DNA from: Mucilaginibacter sp. SMC90
GTDB taxonomy: Bacteria > Bacteroidota > Bacteroidia > Sphingobacteriales > Sphingobacteriaceae
Length of the DNA: 64,000 nucleotides
Assembly: GCF_022811725.1 (NCBI RefSeq)
Contig: NZ_CP094527.1
Span: forward strand, 4,898,001 to 4,962,000
Reading direction: 5' to 3'
Shown here: positions 26,153 through 34,473 of the stretch, piece after piece
Layout of the letters: every line of letters starts with the position of its first letter
Numbering within the stretch: the first letter of the stretch is position 1
Notes under the pieces: model-generated
Told to the model about the DNA's origin: nothing
The model's database searches: none
Seen by the model: only the letters and a program-made list of their open reading frames with translations
Made by a program: the position numbers and the translations under genes

Positions 26153-26764
26153 GTGTCATCATCATTTGATACCGCGCAAATCATCACACCGGCAACTGAG
26201 ATACCTGCTGTACTTACAAACCTGATGCAAAGGTTCAGAGTAGAGCAAACCGGGCATATCGATTTTCATTTAGAGCAGTTCAGCATATTTAAAAATTACA
26301 GCGAGGTGAGCGTAGCAGGCTCATATGCCGTAAAAAATAAAAATAACGACAGCTATATACTTTTAACCGATGCAATACCCAAACATGCCGATCATGGTAA
26401 AACCATTAACACCCAACAACATATTTGGGCGTTGGCATATTTGAAACACGATTTTGGCCGTGTACTTATCAGGCGCGAAACCCTTGTTGATAAAATCAAA
26501 GAGCTGATACACCCCGTTGAACTTGACTTTGCCGAAGACAAGGCCTTCAGCGATACGTTTTATATGCTGGTAAGTGACCGCCAAAAAGCAATTTCAGGGG
26601 CCGACCGTAATTTCCGTAACGTGATAATGGATATAAGGCTGGATGATTTTGTGATCGAGATTGTTGAGCACACCCTTATTATTGGTAATACTCATGCTGT
26701 TTCTGCAGAAAAGGCCATGCACCTGGCAGAATTTGTTTCGAGGCTATGCACCACTTGTGATTAG
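26153..26764 (+). CDS. Hypothetical protein
   Basis: I do not recognise this protein. 203 residues if the GTG at 26153 is the start; the next Met (MQRFRVEQ) is at residue 25. No signal peptide, membrane segment or obvious metal site. Mixed alpha/beta composition with a central beta part (FSIFKNYSEVSVAGSYAV) and a charged helix (LIRRETLVDKIKELIHPVELDF). It lies between the GH19 chitinase gene and the stop of the convergent soxC-like gene, co-directional with the former. Codon use looks normal, and the frame is open over 200 codons, so it is probably real. Confidence 0.65.
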   Translation: MSSSFDTAQIITPATEIPAVLTNLMQRFRVEQTGHIDFHLEQFSIFKNYSEVSVAGSYAVKNKNNDSYILLTDAIPKHADHGKTINTQQHIWALAYLKHDFGRVLIRRETLVDKIKELIHPVELDFAEDKAFSDTFYMLVSDRQKAISGADRNFRNVIMDIRLDDFVIEIVEHTLIIGNTHAVSAEKAMHLAEFVSRLCTTCD

Positions 26765-26778
26765 TACAAACGCCATTA

Positions 26779-28023
26779 TCATTTATAATTTTCAGGTTTA
26801 AAAACTACGCTTCCATCCCGTTTTATCCGCCATGCTGTAACAGGGTTCATATGATACCCACCCATATCCTTTCCGCGGGCATCAATGAGTTGTTTGAGAG
26901 TGGGCTGGGTATAACCTGTTTCATCAGTAACACGGCTTAGTATTTCTGTTTCCGAACCATCCCATTGCCACAAGTGGCGAAAGTAAGTATGGGCCTTTTC
27001 CAGTATCGGGCCTTGTAGCCTTGCGTTGTTCCAGCTTTTACCTGCATCGGTGCTTACTTCAACATTAGTCACTTTCCCCCTGCCGCTCCAAGCTATGCCC
27101 CTGATCTCGATCCAGCCGCGTTCAACCTTTTGCGGAAACGACGGATAGGTAATGATCGACCTGGCATCCATCTCAAAACTAAACATCCTGATCTTATCTT
27201 TAACCGGATAGGTATATTTTGACGTTTCTTCGCGGGTAAAATACGGAGCGTCTGAGATCTCTATCCGTCTCAGCCATTTTACATTGGTGTTTCCCTCCCA
27301 TCCGGGTAAAAGTAAACGTGCAGGATAACCCTGCTCCGGCCGGATAGCCTCACCGTTTTGCGCGTATACGATCATAGCATCATCCCAGGCTTTACGTATG
27401 GGGATACTCCGGGTAAGCACGGCAGCATCTCCGCCTTCGGCTAAAAACCATGTAGCTTTAGGGTCAATACCTAACTCACGAAACAAGGTGGAGAGCATTA
27501 CCCCAGTCCACTCGCTCTGACTTGTTAGGCCGAGGATCTCCTGCGCGCTCATATCCTCTTTGCCCGTACGAAAGTTGCCGGCGCATTCAATAAAACAAGT
27601 TCGCGTAACGGATGGGAACCGCTTCAAATCATGCAGACTAAACCTCATAGGCCGCGCCACCATGCCATGGATCAACAGCTCGTATTGATCTGGGTTGATT
27701 GATGGTACGCCTGCATGATGCCGTTCAAAATGCAGATCGGACGGGGTAATTGTACTGTACAGGTCCTGCAGTGGTGTGCGCGACGAAATATCCGACGGCT
27801 TTTTAACAGGATTTTCAAAAGGCGAACGTGTGCCCACCTTTCCCGGCAGCGGACCCGGCTGTTTTGTTGGGTCGGGTGCGGCGGGCACCCCTACCTGTAT
27901 ATACTTCCCAAACACCGATGTTACCGGCAAAACAGCTGTAGCCAAAGCGCCACCCAACAAAGTACGGCGACTTATTTTCTTTTCGGTGGTTTTTACCGGC
28001 TTATCCTGCTGTTCCATACTCAT
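26779..28023 (-). CDS. SoxC-like molybdenum sulfite dehydrogenase
   Basis: 414 residues. Sulfite oxidase-family enzyme, oxidising sulfite (or SoxC-type sulfane sulfur) and passing electrons to a cytochrome. Twin-arginine motif ISRRTLLGG with Arg19-Arg20 indicates Tat export. The molybdenum-cofactor domain follows, with the Mo-ligating Cys147 in IECAGN, RLLLPGWEGNTNVKWL and WSGRGKVTNVEVSTDAGKSW of the C-terminal dimerisation domain. Its start codon overlaps the stop of the cytochrome gene by 4 bases, as in soxCD operons, so the two form one enzyme complex. Substrate (sulfite versus thiosulfate-bound sulfur) is not decided by sequence; SoxAXYZB are absent, which favours sulfite. Confidence 0.92.
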   Translation of the reverse strand: MSMEQQDKPVKTTEKKISRRTLLGGALATAVLPVTSVFGKYIQVGVPAAPDPTKQPGPLPGKVGTRSPFENPVKKPSDISSRTPLQDLYSTITPSDLHFERHHAGVPSINPDQYELLIHGMVARPMRFSLHDLKRFPSVTRTCFIECAGNFRTGKEDMSAQEILGLTSQSEWTGVMLSTLFRELGIDPKATWFLAEGGDAAVLTRSIPIRKAWDDAMIVYAQNGEAIRPEQGYPARLLLPGWEGNTNVKWLRRIEISDAPYFTREETSKYTYPVKDKIRMFSFEMDARSIITYPSFPQKVERGWIEIRGIAWSGRGKVTNVEVSTDAGKSWNNARLQGPILEKAHTYFRHLWQWDGSETEILSRVTDETGYTQPTLKQLIDARGKDMGGYHMNPVTAWRIKRDGSVVFKPENYK

Positions 28024-28604
28024 TTTACTTCAGGGCCGCCTTTGCGGTCGTCAACAATAAAAAGTTTTTGCGCCGGCATCACTACTTTAGGAAGCGTGCT
28101 GGCGTTCATTATTTGATTGGTTTTGGTGATCTTGTTTTCATTTAGCAGCCAGGCACAAAGGCTGTACACCTCATCGTTAGTAAGCGATCCAGGTGCATTG
28201 TAGGGCATAGCCCTTCGCACATAATCAAATAAAGTAGTGGCATAAGGCCAGTAGTTGCCTATGGTTTTGGTTTTACCGCCACCCACCACCAATGGCGGCC
28301 CTGGCAGCTTAACGCCTTTGATCTCCTTCCCGTCGGCACCGTGGCAGGAGGCGCATTTATTGGTGTAAATTACCGCCCCTTCTGCTGCGTTACCGCTTCC
28401 GGCCGGCAACCCCTTGCCATCGGGCCGTACATCGATATCCCATTTGACTATATCCTGTTGGGTGGCAGTTTTACCATAGCCAAATGTTTCAGGCCATTTT
28501 TGCTTATCCTGAAAAAAAAGCCAAAGCCAGATCACCACCCCAATTATGGTGATCCCCCCGAAAATCAGGGCATGGCTTCGCCTTAGCTTTAACTTTTTAA
28601 GCAT
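28020..28604 (-). CDS. Membrane-anchored c-type cytochrome (SoxD-like)
   Basis: 194 residues. N-terminal anchor helix (about 11-31), then one heme-c domain with CASCHG (Cys84, Cys87, His88) and the probable axial Met133 in RRAMPYNAPGSL. Takes electrons from the SoxC-like enzyme whose gene overlaps its 3' end by 4 bases. The domain order is that of the SoxD/SorB class of sulfite-dehydrogenase cytochromes. Confidence 0.93.
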   Translation of the reverse strand: MLKKLKLRRSHALIFGGITIIGVVIWLWLFFQDKQKWPETFGYGKTATQQDIVKWDIDVRPDGKGLPAGSGNAAEGAVIYTNKCASCHGADGKEIKGVKLPGPPLVVGGGKTKTIGNYWPYATTLFDYVRRAMPYNAPGSLTNDEVYSLCAWLLNENKITKTNQIMNASTLPKVVMPAQKLFIVDDRKGGPEVK

Positions 28605-28615
28605 GATAAAAGGGT

Positions 28616-29872
28616 TTAAAATAATATCAGCGCTATAGCCAGCGTAATGAAAATATTAAAGGTTTGCGCAATCAGAAAAGCATACAATGGTTTCTTGCTG
28701 TTCCTGTTAAACAGATCGGCAAAGTTGGTTTCAAGGCCAATACTGGTAAAGGCCAGCGCAAACCAAAGCCCCTGCAAGTTCTTCAAGCTATCCTTAACTG
28801 TAGCAGCAGCCGATGGCGGCAGGAAAAACGAAAACAATAAAGACGCACCAATAAAGCCCAAAACAAATTTCGGGAAGCGCTCCCAGATCACCTTAAGCGT
28901 TGGCTTGGTTTCCTTATCGTTTGCAGATGGGTGCTTGGTATATGTCCAGTAAATAGAGATCGCGAAAGCAGCTAAACCAAGTAATACATTTTGCGAAAAC
29001 TTCACAATAGTACTTATCTTCAAGGCTATTTCACCAACCAGCGATCCTGATGCAACAACCGCACCTGTAGTATCAATACTACCGCCCAGCCAGGCTCCGG
29101 TAACCGGCTCTGAAAATTTGAAATAATGAGCTATGATCGGCATAAAGATCATCATCGGAATAGCCGTTATCAATACCATTGATATTACATAAGATAATTT
29201 TTTCGAATCGCCTTTAATAGCTCCCGCCGTGGCTATAGCAGCAGATACACCGCAAATAGACACTGCGCTTGATATCATCATAGCCATTTCGTCATCTACT
29301 TTTAGCTTTTTACAAACCCAGTATGCAAAATACCAAACGGAGGTTACCACTAACAATGCCTGTATCAATCCTAAAGAACCGGCTTTTAAAATATCGCCAA
29401 AAATTACGCTGGTACCTAAAAGTACCAAACCAACTTTTACAAACAATTCGGTTGAAAGTGATGATTTTAACCATTCGGGCAGCTTGATAAAATTGCTGAT
29501 CAGCAAGCCCAGCACAAGGCTGAATATTACAGCTTCGAGATTAAGCGATTTGGCCTGGCTGCTGCCTGCAAGCACAAGCGCCAGTATAGTAACTACATAA
29601 ACCAGCGGAAAACCTAAAGCATAATTTTTAACAGATTTGCCGGTAATGAATGCTCCTACACCGCCAATGATGGCTACAAATACAAATTGTTGAAGTATTT
29701 TAACCAGATTGGCCGCGCCCAGTACGGTACCTGTTAAATCGGTACCGGTTTTCCAGCCGAAGGTTGGTACCGGTAAAAGCAGGCCTGCCAGCGATAAGAT
29801 AATGATCAAAGAACCTAAAATAACTACTGCCCAGTCTTCGTGCAGGGTTAGTTTAGTAGTGGTGGTTGACAT
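28616..29872 (-). CDS. YeiH/UPF0324 family putative sulfate exporter
   Basis: 418 residues with about ten to eleven hydrophobic segments, e.g. VVILGSLIIILSLAGLL, LVKVGLVLLGTSVIFG and the central VSAAIATAGAIKGDSKKLSY. The family is annotated as a putative sulfate exporter. It lies 11 bases upstream of the cytochrome gene on the same strand, so it would remove sulfate made by the sulfite dehydrogenase. That coupling is inferred from context. Confidence 0.9.
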   Translation of the reverse strand: MSTTTTKLTLHEDWAVVILGSLIIILSLAGLLLPVPTFGWKTGTDLTGTVLGAANLVKILQQFVFVAIIGGVGAFITGKSVKNYALGFPLVYVVTILALVLAGSSQAKSLNLEAVIFSLVLGLLISNFIKLPEWLKSSLSTELFVKVGLVLLGTSVIFGDILKAGSLGLIQALLVVTSVWYFAYWVCKKLKVDDEMAMMISSAVSICGVSAAIATAGAIKGDSKKLSYVISMVLITAIPMMIFMPIIAHYFKFSEPVTGAWLGGSIDTTGAVVASGSLVGEIALKISTIVKFSQNVLLGLAAFAISIYWTYTKHPSANDKETKPTLKVIWERFPKFVLGFIGASLLFSFFLPPSAAATVKDSLKNLQGLWFALAFTSIGLETNFADLFNRNSKKPLYAFLIAQTFNIFITLAIALILF

Positions 29873-29900
29873 AGTTTAAATTTTATGGTGTGATAATATG

Positions 29901-31346
29901 TTATGATTTTGTGCTGATGTTAAAAACATCTTTTAGTGCACGTTTGGCCGAATGATAGCCGCACATGCCATGTACCCCACCGCCCGGCGGAGTAGATGAC
30001 GAACAGATATAAATGCCTTTTGCCGACGTACGATAAGGCGAGCGCCGCAGCACCGGCCGGGTAAACAGTTGTCCTAAGTCGATAACCCCGCCGTTAATAT
30101 CCCCGCCGATGTAGTTGGGATTATAATTTTCCAGTTGCCGGGTATTAAAGGTATGCCTGCCAATAATCCGTTCGCGAAAACCAGGAGCGAAACGCTCTAC
30201 CTGTTTTTCGATAATATCGGTCATATCCTTATTTGATCCGTTGGGCACGTGGCAGTAAGCCCAGGCTGTATGCTTGCCCTCAGGGGCACGGGTGTAATCA
30301 AAAATGCTTTGCTGAGCTAATAATACAAACGGCTTTTCGGGATGTTGTCCGTCCCAGATCTGCTGTTCGCCAAACGCGATTTCCTTTAACGTACCGCCAA
30401 CATGCACTGTTCCGGCCTGCCTTGCACCTTGTGCTTTAAACGGCACAAGGTCGTCAAGTGCCCAGTCTACCTTAAAAACCCCCATTCCGTAACGATAACG
30501 TTCTAACTGCCATTTGTATAGCGATGAAAACCTATGTCCGGCAATTTGCAGCAACTGCTTCGGCGTAACATCAAACAAAACCGCGTTAGCCGATGGCAGC
30601 TGATCAAAAGCGGTAATATAGGTATTGGTCTCTATCTTCCCTCCAATGGATACAAAATATGAAGCCAATGCTTCTGCTATTTTTACCGAGCCTCCTTTGG
30701 GCACCGGCCAGCCTTTTAAATGTCCGTTAGCCATCAGCACCAATGCAATGGCCGATGTGGTTAGATTGGTTAAAGGCTGTATGCTGTGCGCAGCCATGCC
30801 CGCCAAAAGCCCTTTAGCCTCTTCTGTTTTGAACCGTTTGGCCAAATGGGTTGATGAGGTAAGAGCATCGAGTCCAAAAACCGCCAAATCAACCGGATGT
30901 TTTGGAATGGTGAGCGGCCCTAATACATCAGCAGCCAAACCGGGCCATGATTTAACCAGGTGTGTCATGAGCTTAATGTAGGCATCCCTATCCCCGCCAA
31001 GCAAGTCGGCAGTTTCGATGATTGATTTTTTAAGTACCGCGGCCGTTCCGTTATCAAAAGGGTGCGCTGCGGCAATCTCGGGATAGATATATTCCAGCCC
31101 GTGTTCATGCAGCGGCAGTGTTTCAAAAAATGGTGACCCTGCTGCCAGCGGGTGAATGGCCGAACAAACGTCATGTTTAAAACCGGGCAGGGTAAGCTCT
31201 TCCGTACGTAAACCGCCGCCTATCTTATCCTTGCCTTCCAGCAATAAAACCGAAAGCCCGTGTTGCTGCAACAATATCGCTGCCGCAAGGCCATTTGGCC
31301 CTGAGCCTATTATCACTGCATCATAATCACGTTTTTCCGGTTTCAT
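29901..31346 (-). CDS. FAD-dependent oxidoreductase, CrtI/PYROXD2-like
   Basis: 481 residues from the ATG at 31346 (MKPEKRDYDAVIIGSGPNG), chosen because the FAD dinucleotide motif GSGPNGLAAA starts just after it; the longer frame would overlap the gene upstream. C-terminal GGGVHGMCGYHSAKRAL matches the FAD-binding end of phytoene-desaturase-like enzymes. Soluble or peripheral. Substrate unknown. It sits between the DoxX-like genes and the exporter, so it may oxidise a sulfur- or carbon-containing intermediate of the same pathway. Confidence 0.9.
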   Translation of the reverse strand: MKPEKRDYDAVIIGSGPNGLAAAILLQQHGLSVLLLEGKDKIGGGLRTEELTLPGFKHDVCSAIHPLAAGSPFFETLPLHEHGLEYIYPEIAAAHPFDNGTAAVLKKSIIETADLLGGDRDAYIKLMTHLVKSWPGLAADVLGPLTIPKHPVDLAVFGLDALTSSTHLAKRFKTEEAKGLLAGMAAHSIQPLTNLTTSAIALVLMANGHLKGWPVPKGGSVKIAEALASYFVSIGGKIETNTYITAFDQLPSANAVLFDVTPKQLLQIAGHRFSSLYKWQLERYRYGMGVFKVDWALDDLVPFKAQGARQAGTVHVGGTLKEIAFGEQQIWDGQHPEKPFVLLAQQSIFDYTRAPEGKHTAWAYCHVPNGSNKDMTDIIEKQVERFAPGFRERIIGRHTFNTRQLENYNPNYIGGDINGGVIDLGQLFTRPVLRRSPYRTSAKGIYICSSSTPPGGGVHGMCGYHSAKRALKDVFNISTKS

Positions 31347-31359
31347 ATGGTATCTGTTT

Positions 31360-32976
31360 TTAGTATTTGCCCGCAACCAATTTGCTATCGGCAAGTGCGT
31401 ATTGACGGTTTATGCGGTCAAGCACAATATACACATCATTTTTCTTGTCGTCCTTACCGGTCAGTACAATGTGCGATCCGTTTGCATCAGCAGTGTAATT
31501 GAGCACCATATGGGCGCGCTTACGCTTATCTTTCAGCTCCTCGGGCACACCGCGCTCACGGCGCGTTGATTGCGCGGCCGGGTCAATAGCTGTTACCTCG
31601 TTGCGGATATTAGCTTTCGCTTCGGCAGGAATAAATGATTTTGCCAATTTGTTATCAGCTGCCTTATCACCGCTACGGCTGCCGCGCTTACCTTTGCGTT
31701 TGGTAAACTCAGGCAATTTATCCTGTAAATAAAGTACTTTATTCACGGTATCGGCATCGTAATAAAATACCCGTTTGCCGCCGGCAACACCCGTAAGCTC
31801 GAAATTACGATTGATATCGCGCATTGGCGATCCTCCGCCGTTAGATAGATCGAGATTTAATGGTTTGTTAACGTTAAAAGTTAATGACGACCACTTCTCG
31901 AACGTTACCCCCTGCCAGCGAACCGAATCCAAAGGCGAATAAGGGATATCCTGCCCGTTGAGTTTAAACTCACTTACATTGTAGTTACCACGCAATTGCT
32001 TTACACCACTTGTGGCTGGTTGCTTATATGGATCATATTTAAAGTTTACATACTGCAAATAGAATAACCAAACCAGGAATATGCCGATAGTAGCAGTTTT
32101 TAAAACAATGCGCGTAGTTTTGAGCCACTTTTGAGTAAATACAGGGATCAAAACCGGCGGAACGGTAAAGCGCTCTTTGACGAGCAGGTTATAAACCGGC
32201 ACAATATCATACCATAATAAAAATGCCGAGAACAATACAAAATAAGATGCATAAACATGCACACCGCCATCATAAGCAAAATTCACATAAGTTATATCGC
32301 CCAAAGCACCTAACAGCAGTACCGCGCCAAAAGTGGTGGTTTTGCGGAAGAATAACATAGTACCTGCCGCCAGTTCAACAACACCGGCAAATACCTGGTA
32401 CCATGGCACAATGCCTACCGAAAGCCAGTAGATTTTTTGTGCCGTGAGGTCGCCAAAATGAGCGTTGAGTACTCCTAATGAAGGATAAGGCATTTGAACC
32501 GGGAACAGCTTAGTAAAGCCGAACCCGATTATGCCTATACCTGCCCTGTACCGCACCACCACGCGCAGCCAGTAATACAGGTTATGATATTGCTTGTTTT
32601 TGCTATCAATGGCGGTCCATACCAAACCACCAACAATGCCTATGGCAAGCGCTTCAACCCAGTCAATATAACCTAACAGGTTATAGGCAGGGTTTTGAAA
32701 TTTGTAAATGCTTGGCGAAAACCGCGCTATATCATACAGATCGCGGTAATGCAAATGAAACCAGTTGATGGTTACCAGGTTGTTCCACCACTCGCCCGTT
32801 ACCGGGATACACATGATAATGAAAAAGATGAATGCAATACGGAAAGCCACACGTTGGGTTGCAGTCCATTCCTTTTTCACGGACGGTGCTGCTGCAGGGG
32901 CCGGTTTGCCGGGCCTACTTTCCGGTGCAACATTGTTTAGCTGTTGTGCCTCCGGATTTATTACTGTTGTTGCCAT
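31360..32976 (-). CDS. DoxX-like multi-helix membrane protein B
   Basis: 538 residues. Several transmembrane helices between about 45 and 310 with a DoxX-like core (YRAGIGIIGFGFTKLFPVQMPYPSL, VELAAGTMLFF, YVNFAYDGGVHVYASYFVLF), then a soluble C-terminal domain of about 220 residues ending in DVYIVLDRINRQYALA, which carries a Lys/Arg-rich insertion (KRKGKRGSRSGDK). Paralogue of the gene 27 bases upstream. DoxX-type proteins include the quinone-linked subunit of thiosulfate:quinone oxidoreductase (DoxD); here a role in quinone-linked sulfur oxidation is an inference from context. Confidence 0.75.
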   Translation of the reverse strand: MATTVINPEAQQLNNVAPESRPGKPAPAAAPSVKKEWTATQRVAFRIAFIFFIIMCIPVTGEWWNNLVTINWFHLHYRDLYDIARFSPSIYKFQNPAYNLLGYIDWVEALAIGIVGGLVWTAIDSKNKQYHNLYYWLRVVVRYRAGIGIIGFGFTKLFPVQMPYPSLGVLNAHFGDLTAQKIYWLSVGIVPWYQVFAGVVELAAGTMLFFRKTTTFGAVLLLGALGDITYVNFAYDGGVHVYASYFVLFSAFLLWYDIVPVYNLLVKERFTVPPVLIPVFTQKWLKTTRIVLKTATIGIFLVWLFYLQYVNFKYDPYKQPATSGVKQLRGNYNVSEFKLNGQDIPYSPLDSVRWQGVTFEKWSSLTFNVNKPLNLDLSNGGGSPMRDINRNFELTGVAGGKRVFYYDADTVNKVLYLQDKLPEFTKRKGKRGSRSGDKAADNKLAKSFIPAEAKANIRNEVTAIDPAAQSTRRERGVPEELKDKRKRAHMVLNYTADANGSHIVLTGKDDKKNDVYIVLDRINRQYALADSKLVAGKY

Positions 32977-33002
32977 GATTAATATCTTTAAAAGTTTCTA
33001 TC

Positions 33003-34364
33003 TTAAAGTTTAAGCGCCTTGGTCCTGCCCTGTGCAGCCTCCTGCAAAAGGTATTTTTTGTTGATCCTGTCAAGCTGAACATAAATTGAATCACGATCAT
33101 GATCAACGCCTGTGAGGATGATAGTGCCGTTTGCCGGTTTGGTATAATGAAGCGTGAACTGATCGGCCTTATAATTGCTGTTCCTGTTTTTAAGCAGCAA
33201 CTCCTGTTTTACGGTATCGGCCACATAACTGTAATAGGCCCGGCCAGTTGTGCCGTCAAGCTCGTACTTACGGTCGTCATTGCTGCGGCTAATCTCTTCG
33301 GTAGTAGCGGTATCTGCTTTATATCTTTTTAAAGATCCGATACTTATGGTGTTCCATTTTTCAAAAACAACATCGTTCCAGCGGGTAGTATCGGTTTGCG
33401 AGTATGGTAATTGTTTGCTGTTAACTTTAAAATCGCTCACGTTATATAATCCGGCCACACCTGCTAACCCTTTTGCCTGCGGATATTGGTAAATATCATG
33501 ATGGTAAGCGGCGTATGTTTTGTAGCCGTAAAGGAATACAAAAAAGAAAATGAACAAGCTTTTCAAAACCAAACGGGAGGTGCGCCACTGACCACTCAAC
33601 GAAACTTTTACCGTGTTAGGTGCTGTTGGTTTGCGTAATGCTACCAGGGTATAAATACGCTGTATATCATAAACAGTAAGGAATAAAGCAATATTGATAA
33701 GGTAAAGCGCATAAAGAGCCTCTCCGCCGTCATAGGCTATATTTGAAATAAATACATTGCCCGTAAATACCAAAATAATTACGGCACCCAATGTTGCCGT
33801 TTTACGGAACAACAGCAATACGCCAACCACTATTTCAACCAAACCCAAAAATGACTCGTAGCCCGGTACGATACCCAGACTTAATGAAAATAGTTTCCAG
33901 CGATTGAAATCGCCATAAGATGTATTAAGATTACTTAATGAAGGCAGCGGCGATTGGAGTGGAAAAAATTTAATAAAGCCGTAAGCTATAATGCCAATAG
34001 CCAACCGATAACGCAGGATCACCCGCAGCCAGTAATACAGGTTATTATAGTTTTCGCTCTTTTTATCGCGAATGCTCCAGATCACAGCACCTATCAATGC
34101 AATACCGGCTATCAGTGCCCAGTCGGCAAGGGTGCCAATGCCCCATGTGCCGGGTGTACTGCTGCCTGATATAAATTGCGGCGTGTAACGACTAATGTAA
34201 AAAATATCGCCAAAGCTGAGGCTGCCCCACTGAATGCGGAACAGGTTGCCGAAGTACTTCCAATCAAGCGGAAGGGCCTGCAGCACAAAGTAAATGAAGA
34301 AGAACCGAAAAGCCCCCTTTTCGTACTCCTTCCATTTGGTTTGGTTGGTGGTTAATGTGCTCAT
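33003..34364 (-). CDS. DoxX-like multi-helix membrane protein A
   Basis: 453 residues, same plan as protein B without the basic insertion: transmembrane region about 20-280 (YRLAIGIIAYGFIKFFPLQSPLPSL, VEIVVGVLLLF, FISNIAYDGGEALYALYLINIALF) and a C-terminal domain ending DSIYVQLDRINKKYLLQEA. The shared C-terminal motif (D-x-I/V-Y-x-x-LDRINxxYxL) shows that both copies come from duplication of the whole gene. The function is inferred only from the sulfur-oxidation neighbours. Confidence 0.75.
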   Translation of the reverse strand: MSTLTTNQTKWKEYEKGAFRFFFIYFVLQALPLDWKYFGNLFRIQWGSLSFGDIFYISRYTPQFISGSSTPGTWGIGTLADWALIAGIALIGAVIWSIRDKKSENYNNLYYWLRVILRYRLAIGIIAYGFIKFFPLQSPLPSLSNLNTSYGDFNRWKLFSLSLGIVPGYESFLGLVEIVVGVLLLFRKTATLGAVIILVFTGNVFISNIAYDGGEALYALYLINIALFLTVYDIQRIYTLVALRKPTAPNTVKVSLSGQWRTSRLVLKSLFIFFFVFLYGYKTYAAYHHDIYQYPQAKGLAGVAGLYNVSDFKVNSKQLPYSQTDTTRWNDVVFEKWNTISIGSLKRYKADTATTEEISRSNDDRKYELDGTTGRAYYSYVADTVKQELLLKNRNSNYKADQFTLHYTKPANGTIILTGVDHDRDSIYVQLDRINKKYLLQEAAQGRTKALKL

Positions 34365-34393
34365 TGTTTGATGTTTTTAAATTGATTTAGAAG

Positions 34394-34464
34394 ACGCCGG
34401 GGGCAGGTTCGAACTGCCGTGCAAGGTTTTGCAGACCTCTACTTAGCCACTCAGTCACCCGGCT
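34394..34464 (-). tRNA. tRNA-Cys (GCA)
   Basis: Cloverleaf on the minus strand: D arm ACT-GAGTGGCTA-AGT, anticodon stem GAGGT/ACCTT around CTGCAAA with anticodon GCA, T arm GGCAG-TTCGAAC-CTGCC, acceptor GCCGGG/CCCGGC. With a seven-pair acceptor the first pair would be A-G (mismatch), followed by a U discriminator, which is the Cys identity base. CCA is not encoded. It lies between the SusD gene (stop at 34474) and the DoxX-like gene, inside an otherwise all-coding minus-strand array. Confidence 0.8.
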
Positions 34465-34473
34465 TTATGTCCG

